This document shows positions 48,848 through 56,942 of a DNA stretch of 64,000 nt, in pieces; positions within the stretch are counted from its first letter, which is position 1, and each line of letters begins with the position of its first letter. The position numbers and the translations under genes were made by a program. Where the stretch lies: positions 124,001-188,000 of the forward strand of contig NZ_JAANCM010000011.1 of the NCBI RefSeq assembly GCF_011603255.1, in the 5' to 3' direction. Below the pieces are notes generated by a model. That model was not told where the DNA came from. It saw nothing but the letters and a program-made list of their open reading frames with translations, and did no database searches. Source of the DNA: Ferranicluibacter rubi (lineage in GTDB: Bacteria; Pseudomonadota; Alphaproteobacteria; Rhizobiales; Rhizobiaceae).

Positions 48848-48873
48848 GGAACCAACAGGCGGGGATGCCTGTT
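48848..48873 (+). promoter_or_regulatory. EcfG-type general-stress promoter upstream of treY
   Basis: GGAAC (48848-48852), 17 nt, TGTT (48870-48873), 88 bp before treY. The alphaproteobacterial EcfG/RpoE2 consensus is GGAAC, 16-17 nt, CGTT, so this has one mismatch. A perfect 8-bp hairpin CAACAGGC/GCCTGTTG overlaps the spacer, so a structural role is an alternative. Downstream, CGTGACGG-T-CCGTCACG (48887-48903) is a further perfect palindrome in the presumed leader. The rest of the 318-bp gap shows nothing else. Confidence 0.55.
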
Positions 48874-48960
48874 GATGCAGCGCCCGCGTGACGGTCCGTC
48901 ACGTCATCCCGGGTTCCCGTGCCGTTTCGTCCGCTCCTCTCAGAAGGCAGGTCTTCCACG

Positions 48961-51594
48961 ATGACAGTTCCGATCGCCACCTATCGGCTCCAGTTCCGCA
49001 ACGGCATGACCTTCGACAAGGCCATCACGCTGATCGACCACTGGAGGGCGCTCGGCATCAGCCATCTCTATGCCTCGCCGATCTTTGCTGCGACGGAAGG
49101 GTCGACCCATGGTTATGACGTCACAGATCCTAATGCGTTCGACGTGGCGCTCGGCGGACGCGAGGGCTTCGACCGGCTGTCGGCGGCGCTGAAGGCCGCC
49201 GATATCGGCCTGATCCTCGATATCGTGCCGAACCATATGGCGGCGTCGCTCGAAAACCACTGGTGGCGGAGCGTGGTTGAATGGGGGGAGCAGAGCCCCT
49301 ACGCGCATTATTACGACATCGACTGGTCCCGTCCGCTGACCATTGCCGAACTGGGTAAAAGCTTCGACGAAGCGCTGGATGACGCGGAAATCGAAATCCG
49401 GCTGGACGAGGTCGCTGGCAATTTGGCACTCGGCTATTACGAAAGCAATATTCCGCTGCACCCGTCGAGCTATAGTGCCGTGCTCGACGGTGCGCCGGGC
49501 ACGCTCGGCGCGAAGATTTCGGCATTGGCCGCCTCCGCTTCCGCGCAAGAAGACGAGGCGTTCCACCACACGATGCAGACGCTGGTTACGGGCAGTTCGG
49601 AGAGTGACCGGAAGGCGCTGTCCTCTTTCCTCGCCGGCCTGCCGGTGGAGCGGGTGAAGGCTGCGCATGACGCACAGGCCTTCCGGCTGGTGCATTGGAA
49701 GACGGCGGCGAGCGATCTCAGCTATCGCAGGTTCTTCGAGGTAGCAGGCCTTGCCGGTCTTCGCGTCGAGGCGCCCGACGTCTTCGATGCCGCGCACCGG
49801 CTCGTTCTGGAGCTCGTCAAGGACGGTACGGTCGATGGGCTGCGAATCGACCATGTCGATGGTCTCGCCGACCCCGTGGGGTATCTGAAGACGTTGCGCG
49901 ATGCGGTCGGTCCCGACGTTTATCTCGTGGTCGAAAAGATCATCGAGGAAGACGAGCGTGTTCCCGCAAGCTGGCCCATCGCGGGAACGACCGGCTACGA
50001 GTTCATCGCTGCTCTCGCGCACCTGTTCGTGGATTCGGCTCAGGCGAAGACGCTGGACGCGGCCTATGCCGACTTTGCCGGGAGCAAGGACTATGCGGCG
50101 ATCCTGACGGACGCCAAGCAGCTGATGCTGGATCGCAATTTCGAAGGCGAGATCAAGCGGCTCGTGGCGCTGGCCGGTTCGTCTGTGGGTGAGGCATACG
50201 ACGCCAAGGCACTGGAGCAGGCGCTGAAGGCCTTGATCACGGCGTTTCCGGTGTACAGGACCTACGGCACGCGCGATGCGCTGGGCGAGGACGACCGCGA
50301 GATTCTCGATGGTGCGGCGGAAGAGGCGGCGCGCACGCTGTCCGGCGACAGCCGCGAGGCGCTCGACGCCATCGTCGCGGTGCTCTCGGGTGCGACGGAG
50401 GGTGATGCCTTCGAATTCCGCAGCCGGTTCCAGCAGGTGACCGGGCCGATCATGGCGAAAGCCATGGAGGACACCGCCTTCTATCGCTACCACCGCCTTC
50501 TCGCTCTCAACGAAGTGGGCGGCAACCCGGCGGAAGCGGAGATGTCGATCGCGCATTTCCATGCCGCCATGCAGCGCCGGGCAGCCGAGCAGCCGCATGC
50601 GATCACCACCACCTCGACCCATGACACCAAGCGCGGCGAAGATGCGCGCGCCCGGCTCTATGCCATCAGCGAGGCGCCCGATGTCTGGGCGAAGGCTGTC
50701 GCCCGGTGGCATGATATGAATGCCCACCTCATCCAGACGCTCGCCGATGGCCCGGCGCCGGAGCTTGCGGTCGAATGGGCGCTCTACCAGGCGCTGGCCG
50801 GTGCCTGGGAGGAGACGTCCGCGACGCCGGACGCAGAAGTGCTTGAAGCGTTCAAGGAACGCTTCTCCGCCTATGTGGAAAAGATGCTGCGCGAGGCGAA
50901 GGAACGTAGCGACTGGTCCGAGGTGGACGAGGACTATGAGAACGCCGTGCAGGCCTTTGCCGCCGGACTTCTTTCGCCGGATAACAAGACGTTCCTAAAC
51001 GATTTCCTCGAGACCGTGCAGCCGTTCGCTGAAGCCGGCTTCGTCAATGGCCTGACCCAGACGCTGGTGAAGATGACGGCGCCGGGCGTGCCGGATGTCT
51101 ATCAGGGGTCTGAACGCGCCGATTTCAGTCTGGTCGATCCCGACAATCGCCGCATGCCGGATTATCCGGCGATGGCAAGGCTTCTCGAATCAGCAGATGG
51201 CTTTCTGTTCGACACCACAGCTCTTGCTTCGGGACAGGCGAAGGTCGCTCTGACCGCTGGGCTGATTGCGGCGCGACGTGCCTCGCCAGACCTGTTTCAG
51301 GATGGCGACTATCGCGCACTTGAGGTCTCGGGGGAGGGTTCCGATAGCGTCGTTGCCTATGCCCGCCGGGTGGGCGATGCGGCCGCGATCGTCATTGCGC
51401 CCTGCAAGGTGCTGGCATTGCTGGAGAAGGGCGCTCTGGAGCGTGCCTTCGACGCGATCGAGGTATCCCTGCCGGAAGATTTGGCCGACCGTTCGTACCG
51501 CAACGTCCTGCAGGGCGGAACGGTCGATGCGGGCCTGGCCCTGCATATGCGCAATATCTCCGGAGCACCCTACATTCTCCTGATCACGGAATAG
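48961..51594 (+). CDS. treY: Maltooligosyl trehalose synthase
   Basis: An 877-residue GH13 enzyme that converts the reducing end of a maltodextrin into a trehalosyl unit by intramolecular transglycosylation. TreY signatures are RLQFRNGMTFDKA at the start, LDIVPNHMA, GLRIDHVDGLADP with the nucleophile Asp, VVEKIIEEDE with the acid Glu, and TSTHDTKRGED. ATG 48961 is preceded by AAGGCAGG. The usual partner treZ, which releases trehalose, is not in the window. Glucans from the glycogen genes would be the substrate. An EcfG-like promoter suggests induction in general stress. Confidence 0.94.
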   Translation: MTVPIATYRLQFRNGMTFDKAITLIDHWRALGISHLYASPIFAATEGSTHGYDVTDPNAFDVALGGREGFDRLSAALKAADIGLILDIVPNHMAASLENHWWRSVVEWGEQSPYAHYYDIDWSRPLTIAELGKSFDEALDDAEIEIRLDEVAGNLALGYYESNIPLHPSSYSAVLDGAPGTLGAKISALAASASAQEDEAFHHTMQTLVTGSSESDRKALSSFLAGLPVERVKAAHDAQAFRLVHWKTAASDLSYRRFFEVAGLAGLRVEAPDVFDAAHRLVLELVKDGTVDGLRIDHVDGLADPVGYLKTLRDAVGPDVYLVVEKIIEEDERVPASWPIAGTTGYEFIAALAHLFVDSAQAKTLDAAYADFAGSKDYAAILTDAKQLMLDRNFEGEIKRLVALAGSSVGEAYDAKALEQALKALITAFPVYRTYGTRDALGEDDREILDGAAEEAARTLSGDSREALDAIVAVLSGATEGDAFEFRSRFQQVTGPIMAKAMEDTAFYRYHRLLALNEVGGNPAEAEMSIAHFHAAMQRRAAEQPHAITTTSTHDTKRGEDARARLYAISEAPDVWAKAVARWHDMNAHLIQTLADGPAPELAVEWALYQALAGAWEETSATPDAEVLEAFKERFSAYVEKMLREAKERSDWSEVDEDYENAVQAFAAGLLSPDNKTFLNDFLETVQPFAEAGFVNGLTQTLVKMTAPGVPDVYQGSERADFSLVDPDNRRMPDYPAMARLLESADGFLFDTTALASGQAKVALTAGLIAARRASPDLFQDGDYRALEVSGEGSDSVVAYARRVGDAAAIVIAPCKVLALLEKGALERAFDAIEVSLPEDLADRSYRNVLQGGTVDAGLALHMRNISGAPYILLITE

Positions 51595-51618
51595 TTGCCG
51601 CCTCAGATCGCATCGCAT

Positions 51619-51643
51619 GGAACTTTCTGACCCTCGTGGCGTT
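51619..51643 (+). promoter_or_regulatory. EcfG-type promoter upstream of phospholipase D gene
   Basis: GGAAC (51619-51623), exactly 16 nt, CGTT (51640-51643): a perfect match to the EcfG consensus, 23 bp before the ATG at 51667. An 8-bp inverted repeat TCGTGGCG/CGCCACGA (51634-51657) overlaps its -10 side and might instead be a treY terminator, though no T-run follows. Confidence 0.65.
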
Positions 51644-51666
51644 TCGAAGCGCCACGAAGTTTGGCC

Positions 51667-53208
51667 ATGCGTAACGGTCGGGGGGAAGTGCACGTGTTTC
51701 ATGTCGGCCAGAAGAATGACGGCGATCGTCTCGGCGAGGATTCTTCAAGTGGCGGTGAGACGGGTATCATCCGGATCGGTGAAAATGCCTGGCGTCGGGA
51801 GATGGCAGACAAGATCGCCTTCATGATCGATGGCAAGGCGTATTTTCAGACGCTGGATCAGGCGCTGCGGCTTGCTTACCGGCGTATCTGGATCATCGGC
51901 TGGGATTTCAGCCCCGACATTCGCCTGACACCCGAAGATCCGGAAAGCCCGACGCTTGGAAGCCTGCTTCTTTCGCTGGTCGAGGCGAAGCCCGAGCTTG
52001 AAATCCACATCCTCGTCTGGGCCATGGGGCCGATCTATTCCGGCAAGTCGCTGAAGCTCTTCCGCAAGAAGGGCTGGGCGAGTCATGCCCGCATCCACCT
52101 GAATTTCGACACGCATCATCCGCTGCGCGGTTCGCATCACCAGAAGATCGTCTGCATCGACGACACGACCGGCTTCATCGGCGGCATCGATCTGACTGCC
52201 CGCCGCTGGGACGACAGCGACCACAAACCGGGTAACCCCCTGCGCGTGACGCCCGATGGCGAGACCTACGAGCCGGTGCACGACATGCAGGCCGCCGTTT
52301 CCGGCCCTGCGGCGCGCATGCTCGGCGATATCTGCCGCGAGCGCTGGCTGTCCGCCATGGAGGAGACGATCGCACCCGTCGAAGGCGCGGCCACCGCATG
52401 GCCCGAAAGCCTCGTGCCCGCCTTGACCGGGTGCCTGGTCGCGATTGCCCGCACCACGCCGGCGACGATCGGCCATGACGGCATTCACGAGTCCATCCAC
52501 ATGCTGACGGATGCGCTGAAATCGGCGCAGCGCATCGTCTATATCGAGGCGCAGTATCTCGCTGCTTTCGGCATTGCCGATATCCTCATCGAGCGCCTGT
52601 CGCGGCCCAATGGCCCCGAAGTGCTGATCGTCGTCACGCGTATCTCGCATGGCTTCATCGAGAAGGTGATGATGGGCACCAATCGCGACCGCCTGATCCG
52701 CCGGCTCAAGCGCAATGATCCGCATGACCGTCTGCGGGTGATGTATGCCGTCGTGCCCTGCGACGACGCGGACGGGGAGCAGGAGGTTCTGGTGCATTCC
52801 AAGCTCGTCATCATCGACGATCGCTTTCTGCGCCTGGGGTCCTCGAATCTCAACAATCGTTCCGAAGGCATGGACACGGAAGCCGACATGGCGATCGAAG
52901 CGGTCAACGAGGATCAGCGTGGCGCCATCGCCGATGTCCGCTATCGGATGCTGGCCGAGCACCTCAACTCCACGCCAGAGGGGGTACGAGACGCCATCCT
53001 CAGGCTGAGTTCTCTACATGACGGCGTGGAATCGCTGAACACCGGTCGCCGCGGCCTACGTCACTTTGATATCGATCTCGCCCAAGGCGAGGAGGACCCG
53101 TTGCCCGGCACCGATATCGTTGATCCCGCCGGGCCGATCCATCCGATCGACACGCTACGCCGCCGCGCCGGCGCTATCGCCAGCCGCATTTTCGGCCGCG
53201 CCTCGTAA
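51667..53208 (+). CDS. Phospholipase D-family protein, cardiolipin-synthase-like
   Basis: A 513-residue PLD-superfamily enzyme with two HKD motifs: H158-x-K160-x4-D165 (HHQKIVCIDD, followed by GFIGGIDLTARRWD) and HSKLVIIDDRFLRLGSSNLN near residue 380. Two motifs in one chain form the phospholipase/phosphatidyltransferase active site. No membrane helix is evident. ATG 51667 has no good ribosome site; GTG 51694 has GGGGGA 8 nt upstream and is an alternative, better placed relative to the predicted EcfG promoter. Together with the convergent YbhN-like gene and the EEP gene it resembles clsB-ybhN-ybhP of E. coli, where ClsB makes cardiolipin. Confidence 0.88.
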   Translation: MRNGRGEVHVFHVGQKNDGDRLGEDSSSGGETGIIRIGENAWRREMADKIAFMIDGKAYFQTLDQALRLAYRRIWIIGWDFSPDIRLTPEDPESPTLGSLLLSLVEAKPELEIHILVWAMGPIYSGKSLKLFRKKGWASHARIHLNFDTHHPLRGSHHQKIVCIDDTTGFIGGIDLTARRWDDSDHKPGNPLRVTPDGETYEPVHDMQAAVSGPAARMLGDICRERWLSAMEETIAPVEGAATAWPESLVPALTGCLVAIARTTPATIGHDGIHESIHMLTDALKSAQRIVYIEAQYLAAFGIADILIERLSRPNGPEVLIVVTRISHGFIEKVMMGTNRDRLIRRLKRNDPHDRLRVMYAVVPCDDADGEQEVLVHSKLVIIDDRFLRLGSSNLNNRSEGMDTEADMAIEAVNEDQRGAIADVRYRMLAEHLNSTPEGVRDAILRLSSLHDGVESLNTGRRGLRHFDIDLAQGEEDPLPGTDIVDPAGPIHPIDTLRRRAGAIASRIFGRAS

Positions 53209-53233
53209 AGGGTCGTTCGGCGCTTGACGTCCC

Positions 53234-54205
53234 TCAGGCCGGCGATCCCGCATGCCGACCCTGTGGCTCATCGCCCCTGCTTGACGTTCCCTCCAAGGTC
53301 TTGTCCTTCATCACGATCTCGCTGATCAGAAGGGTCGGAAGACCGATGGCGAGCGGGATGAAGTAATAGATCACCCGGAAGGCGATGACCGCGGCGACGG
53401 ACTCCGCGCCCGGCAGGATATGCGCGACCGTCGCCTCCAGCACGCCGATGCCCCCGGGGACGTGGCTGATGATCGCAGCGACGTTTGCGATGATCGAAAC
53501 GGAAGCGACCTTGAGGTAGCCGGCCTCGGCAAAAGCCGAGAGCATCTGGTGCAGGCTTGCCGCCACGAAGGCAAAATTGAGCGTTCCCACGACGATCTGT
53601 GCCGCGGCGATCGGCAGCTTCGGCAGGTCGAAGCTCCAGTCCCTGATCGTCAGCGGCTTTCGCACGAAGGCCGATAGAACAAGGTAGATGACGGGGGCGA
53701 TCAGGGACGCGATGCCGATGGCAAAGACGGCGCTGCGGCTGAGCCCGGTCATGTCGGCCGCATCCTGCGGGCGAAGCAGCAGGCTGGCGCCACCAAGGGT
53801 CATGAGCCCCAGCGCGACGGTGACGCCGCAGAACAACACGATCTTTGCCACATCTTCGGCCGTCAGCCCCCAGCGTGCATAATAGCGATACCGGACGGCA
53901 CCGCTGCTGAGAGCGGCGACGCCGACATTGTGCCCAATGGACAGGCTGACGAAGGAGGCCAGCGCTGTCTTGTGAAAGGGCAGGCGCTTGCCCGTGTAGC
54001 GCACGCCCAGCGCATCGAAGCAGGAAAGGCACGCATAGGAGGCGGCGGCAAAAGCGAGACCGAGAAGCAGATGCGAGACCGGTATGGCCCGCAGCGCGGT
54101 CAGGATCTCGTCCAGCGTATACTGACGCAACGTCTGGAAGAGCAGATAGAGGGCGAAGAGAACGGCCGCGACGGCGACCAGGCGGAAGATGATGCGAAGG
54201 CTCAT
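53234..54205 (-). CDS. YbhN/UPF0104-type membrane protein (lysylphosphatidylglycerol synthase TM-like)
   Basis: A 323-residue integral membrane protein with about eight hydrophobic helices, of the UPF0104/YbhN (lysylphosphatidylglycerol synthetase membrane-domain-like, flippase-type) family. A typical segment is SHVPGGIGVLEATVAHILPG, where PGGxGxxE is conserved. I chose ATG 54205 (MSLRIIFRLVAVAAVLFALY); the upstream ATG 54298 lies across the EEP start. It converges on the phospholipase D gene with a 25-bp gap and diverges from the EEP gene by 56 bp. Lipid transport or flipping is the likely activity, by family. Confidence 0.87.
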   Translation of the reverse strand: MSLRIIFRLVAVAAVLFALYLLFQTLRQYTLDEILTALRAIPVSHLLLGLAFAAASYACLSCFDALGVRYTGKRLPFHKTALASFVSLSIGHNVGVAALSSGAVRYRYYARWGLTAEDVAKIVLFCGVTVALGLMTLGGASLLLRPQDAADMTGLSRSAVFAIGIASLIAPVIYLVLSAFVRKPLTIRDWSFDLPKLPIAAAQIVVGTLNFAFVAASLHQMLSAFAEAGYLKVASVSIIANVAAIISHVPGGIGVLEATVAHILPGAESVAAVIAFRVIYYFIPLAIGLPTLLISEIVMKDKTLEGTSSRGDEPQGRHAGSPA

Positions 54206-54261
54206 TCTGTGGTCGCTCTCTTGAGATACGGACTTAGAAAACAGTGAAGGGGACGTTGTGA

Positions 54262-55152
54262 ATGTCCCGTACACCGCAACGCAGCACGCATTCGCCACTG
54301 CATCATCGCACGGAACGAATTGGGGCCCCTCCGGGTTCCCTCGCCATGTCCGAACACGATATCCAGCCTTCGCTCGACCCCGCCGCTGCTACGCTGCCTC
54401 AAGCCTCCGGCGTCCTCTCCATCCTCACCTACAATGTCCACAGCTGTATCGGTACCGACCGGCGGATGGACCCGGAACGCATCGCCGAGGTCATCGCCGC
54501 GGCGCGACCGGATGTCATCGCGCTGCAGGAACTCGATGTCGGCCGCGCCCGCACCGGGGGCATCGACCAGGCAGCGCGCATCGCCGATCTCCTCAGGATG
54601 ACGTCGCATTTCCATCCCGCGCTGCATGTGCGCGAGGAGCAGTATGGCGATGCCATCCTGACGGCACTGCCGTCGCGCCTGATCAAGGCCGGACCCATCC
54701 CGTCCGTGGGCGAGACGCGCGGCGCGCTCTGGGTGGAGGTCATGGTCGACGGACGCCCCGTGCAGATCTTCAATACGCATTTCGGCCTGAGGCGGGGAGA
54801 AAGACGGCAGCAGGCGGAGACGCTTCTCGGAGATGCCTGGATCGGCAACGACGCCTGCCGGGACCAGTCCATTATTTTGACCGGAGATTTCAACGCGATC
54901 CCCTCATCGGTCGCCTATGGCCTTCTCAAGCGCCGGCTTCTGCCCGTCCGCGTCGGTGTTGGCGCTGGCAGTGCTACGGGGATGAGGATGGCACCGACCT
55001 TCCCCTCGCGCTTTCCGCTCCTGCGCCTCGACCATATCTTCGTCTCCGAAGGGATAGAGACGATCACAACGGGCCCTGTGCGCACGCCGCTTTCGCGGAT
55101 CGCGTCCGATCACCTGCCGCTGCAGGCAAGCCTGAGGATCGGCGGTTCGTAA
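54262..55152 (+). CDS. Endonuclease/exonuclease/phosphatase family protein (YbhP-like)
   Basis: A 296-residue EEP-fold hydrolase. The catalytic signatures are SILTYNVHSC, VIALQELDVGRARTG, FNTHFGL, ILTGDFNAIPSS and the C-terminal SDHLPLQA with the active-site His. Such proteins may act on DNA, sphingomyelin or phosphoinositide-like lipids. The ATG at 54262 has AAGGGGA 8 nt upstream; ATG 54346 is an alternative. A weaker EcfG-like motif (GGAAC, 17 nt, GGTT) lies at 54311-54332, upstream of the alternative start. A lipid phosphodiesterase is favoured by the neighbourhood, but this is inference. Confidence 0.87.
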   Translation: MSRTPQRSTHSPLHHRTERIGAPPGSLAMSEHDIQPSLDPAAATLPQASGVLSILTYNVHSCIGTDRRMDPERIAEVIAAARPDVIALQELDVGRARTGGIDQAARIADLLRMTSHFHPALHVREEQYGDAILTALPSRLIKAGPIPSVGETRGALWVEVMVDGRPVQIFNTHFGLRRGERRQQAETLLGDAWIGNDACRDQSIILTGDFNAIPSSVAYGLLKRRLLPVRVGVGAGSATGMRMAPTFPSRFPLLRLDHIFVSEGIETITTGPVRTPLSRIASDHLPLQASLRIGGS

Positions 55153-55158
55153 ACCTTC

Positions 55159-55183
55159 GGAACCTTCGCCAGACCGGGCCGTT
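55159..55183 (+). promoter_or_regulatory. EcfG-type promoter upstream of small proline-rich gene
   Basis: GGAAC (55159-55163), 16 nt, CGTT (55180-55183): a perfect consensus match. Transcription would begin near 55190, about 25 nt before the ATG at 55216. Confidence 0.75.
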
Positions 55184-55215
55184 AGTCTCGCGAACGTAAT
55201 GGAAAGGATGAGATC

Positions 55216-55401
55216 ATGCCAAATCGTGACCCACTTCCGACGCCCGAAACCGATACGCCACGGGGCCCAACGTCGACACCGGGTGTCCCCGATCGCGGAC
55301 AGGACCCATCACCGGTGCCACCCGTGATCGCCCCGGGCGATACGAAGAACCCGAATGATCCGGCCCTGCTGCCGATCGGAGATCCCGCCGGGATCGCCTG
55401 A
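55216..55401 (+). CDS. Small proline-rich protein, general-stress candidate
   Basis: A 61-residue, Pro/Asp-rich, strongly hydrophilic protein (PLPTPETDTPRGPTSTPGVP, then RGQDPSPVPPVIAPG), likely disordered, with no signal peptide. AAAGGATG precedes the ATG with good spacing. It has its own EcfG promoter and a strong terminator (55429-55460), so it is an independent transcript. I do not recognise a family. The start, ribosome site, promoter and terminator together make it a convincing gene despite its size. Confidence 0.75.
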   Translation: MPNRDPLPTPETDTPRGPTSTPGVPDRGQDPSPVPPVIAPGDTKNPNDPALLPIGDPAGIA

Positions 55402-55428
55402 AACGGAAGCAAGATTCCTATATATGAC

Positions 55429-55460
55429 AAAGGGCCTTTACAGAAATGTAGAGGCCCTTT
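55429..55460. terminator. GAAA-tetraloop terminator
   Basis: A 14-bp stem with one wobble pair, AAAGGGCCTTTACA (55429-55442) and TGTAGAGGCCCTTT (55447-55460), closed by a GAAA loop and followed by TTAGG. It serves the proline-rich gene and, read the other way, the convergent RHH-like gene. Confidence 0.92.
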
Positions 55461-55478
55461 TTAGGATGATGCACCCTT

Positions 55479-55706
55479 TCAAAGACTGCCCTCCCCTTTG
55501 AAATAGCCCGGATATTGTACGAATTCGGGGTCGGGTTTTCCCGGAACCGGCGAAGGTGGCGTCTCGCCTTCCTCCTCATCCGCCAGAAAACCGTGCGTGC
55601 GCATCCATTCGCGAAGGATGCGACGGACCGCTTCGTCACGCGAGATGTTCTGCTGACGGGCGTGGGCGGCAAGGGCTGTTTCGAGATCGGTGGGGAGGGT
55701 CGTCAT
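55479..55706 (-). CDS. Small ribbon-helix-helix-like protein
   Basis: A 75-residue protein whose first 40 residues (MTTLPTDLETALAAHARQQN, then ISRDEAVRRILREWM) resemble a ribbon-helix-helix DNA-binding domain. The rest is acidic and Pro-rich, ending GYFKGEGSL. I chose ATG 55706, which has GAGG 8 nt upstream and lies about 30 nt downstream of a perfect EcfG promoter; the frame stays open to 55820. It may be an orphan antitoxin-like regulator. No toxin gene is adjacent. Confidence 0.72.
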   Translation of the reverse strand: MTTLPTDLETALAAHARQQNISRDEAVRRILREWMRTHGFLADEEEGETPPSPVPGKPDPEFVQYPGYFKGEGSL

Positions 55707-55742
55707 GTGGCAAGCCTCTCGGGTCTGGTGTCGATGCCGGAC

Positions 55743-55767
55743 AACGTCTGCGTGTCCGGATCGTTCC
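55743..55767 (-). promoter_or_regulatory. EcfG-type promoter upstream of RHH-like gene (minus strand)
   Basis: On the minus strand GGAAC (55767-55763), 16 nt, CGTT (55746-55743): a perfect consensus match. Expected start of transcription is near 55736, about 30 nt before the ATG at 55706. Confidence 0.75.
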
Positions 55768-55909
55768 CGATCCTCCCGAGACCACCAGTGAACGGGCGGC
55801 GGCATCGTCCGCCGCTTCAAAGCCCATCCATTCGGCAGGCTGGCCTGCGGCGCAGCGAACCGATATCCACTGCGCCGTTCCGTTAACGATATGAAAAGGC
55901 AACGTCGTC

Positions 55910-56347
55910 TTACGGTGTCACCGTCAGCTTGTCCTGCATGCCTGCCTCGTAGTGACCCTTGATGTTGCAGAATACCAGATAGGTTCCCGCCTTCAGGCGC
56001 GTCTTCAACTGGCCATCGGCACCCGGCTTCAGGTCCTCCACCTCGCCGAGGCTCTTCAGCTTGCTTTCATCGACCCGGTGCTTGGTCACCTCCAACGGGA
56101 TTTTCTGGTCGGCGGATTTCAGCCGCACGACGATCATCTCGTGCTCCTCGCCGACGGCGGCATTGTGCACGCTGAAGACGGTGGCCCCAGCCTTGACGGT
56201 CGCGGGCTCCAGGCTCAACCCCATGGTACCGCCACCTTCACCGGTTTCCACGACCTTGATCGTGTTTTCGGCAAAGGCCGCTGTGCTAAGAAGCGCACAT
56301 CCGGCAGCCGTGAAAAGGGAAAGCGCCGTTCGGGACAGGGAGATCAT
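55910..56347 (-). CDS. Periplasmic cupredoxin
   Basis: A 145-residue exported copper protein of the plastocyanin/azurin fold. Residues 1-26 are a signal peptide (ending AAFA). Type-1 copper ligands are all visible: H69 (GEEHEMIV), C127, H132 and M137 (FCNIKGHYEAGM). It may carry electrons or copper in the periplasm. ATG 56347 is preceded by AAGGA; an ATG at 56404 would add residues before the signal. It stands alone; the oxidase subunit IV gene is far away. Confidence 0.88.
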   Translation of the reverse strand: MISLSRTALSLFTAAGCALLSTAAFAENTIKVVETGEGGGTMGLSLEPATVKAGATVFSVHNAAVGEEHEMIVVRLKSADQKIPLEVTKHRVDESKLKSLGEVEDLKPGADGQLKTRLKAGTYLVFCNIKGHYEAGMQDKLTVTP

Positions 56348-56509
56348 GGGACAATCCTTCAGATAAGACCTCGCGCCGCGCAGGGTGCATCCGCATCCTG
56401 CCACGCGAGCGATGATCCTCGCTGACGGACCCTGTCGATCAGCCGTCGAAGCCGGGCGGGCTCGATCATTGATATGAAAAGTGTCCCGTTGTCGGCGGCT
56501 GCCGGAAGC

Positions 56510-56938
56510 TCAGAGACCCGCCGCCTTCCGCAGCACATCGTCGATTCTCGACTGCCACCCCTTGCCCGTTGCCTTGAAGGCGTCAATGACCTCCGGGGAA
56601 AGTCTGATCGAAATCTGTTGCTTCGGCTTCTCGACGGCCGGCCGTCCGCGTTTTGCTTTCTCCCCATCGATGCTGGCAGCAAGATCAGGGAATACCTCGC
56701 GGAAAGGCTTTGCCGTCTTCCCTTCGTCAGGCTGGAGGGGGCGTTCGATGTCGGGATCGGGACCGATCAACTCGCCCGTCGCATCCTCGATCCACCAGCC
56801 GTCCGCGTCCTGATGAACGCCGCCGGCGCGAATGATCGCCTGCATCTGATCATTGTAGATCTGCCAGCGCCGCAGCATTTCGGCATCGTCGTTCTCACCA
56901 AGGTCTTTCGTCACAAAACTGGGCCATGTCTTCGGCAT
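56510..56938 (-). CDS. brnA: BrnA-family antitoxin
   Basis: A 142-residue antitoxin of the BrnA group. The N-terminal part (MPKTWPSFVTKDLGENDD, then LRRWQIYNDQMQAIIRAGG) and the C-terminal ribbon-helix-helix region (ISIRLSPEVIDAFKATGKGW then SRIDDVLRKAAGL) are intact. It normally neutralises and represses the ribonuclease BrnT encoded just upstream. Here brnT is broken, and the frame of its 5' half reads through into brnA to give an artificial 224-residue open frame. Translation of BrnA itself probably begins at ATG 56938. The reading of brnA as an orphan antitoxin is inference. Confidence 0.82.
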   Translation of the reverse strand: MPKTWPSFVTKDLGENDDAEMLRRWQIYNDQMQAIIRAGGVHQDADGWWIEDATGELIGPDPDIERPLQPDEGKTAKPFREVFPDLAASIDGEKAKRGRPAVEKPKQQISIRLSPEVIDAFKATGKGWQSRIDDVLRKAAGL

Positions 56939-56942
56939 GAGC

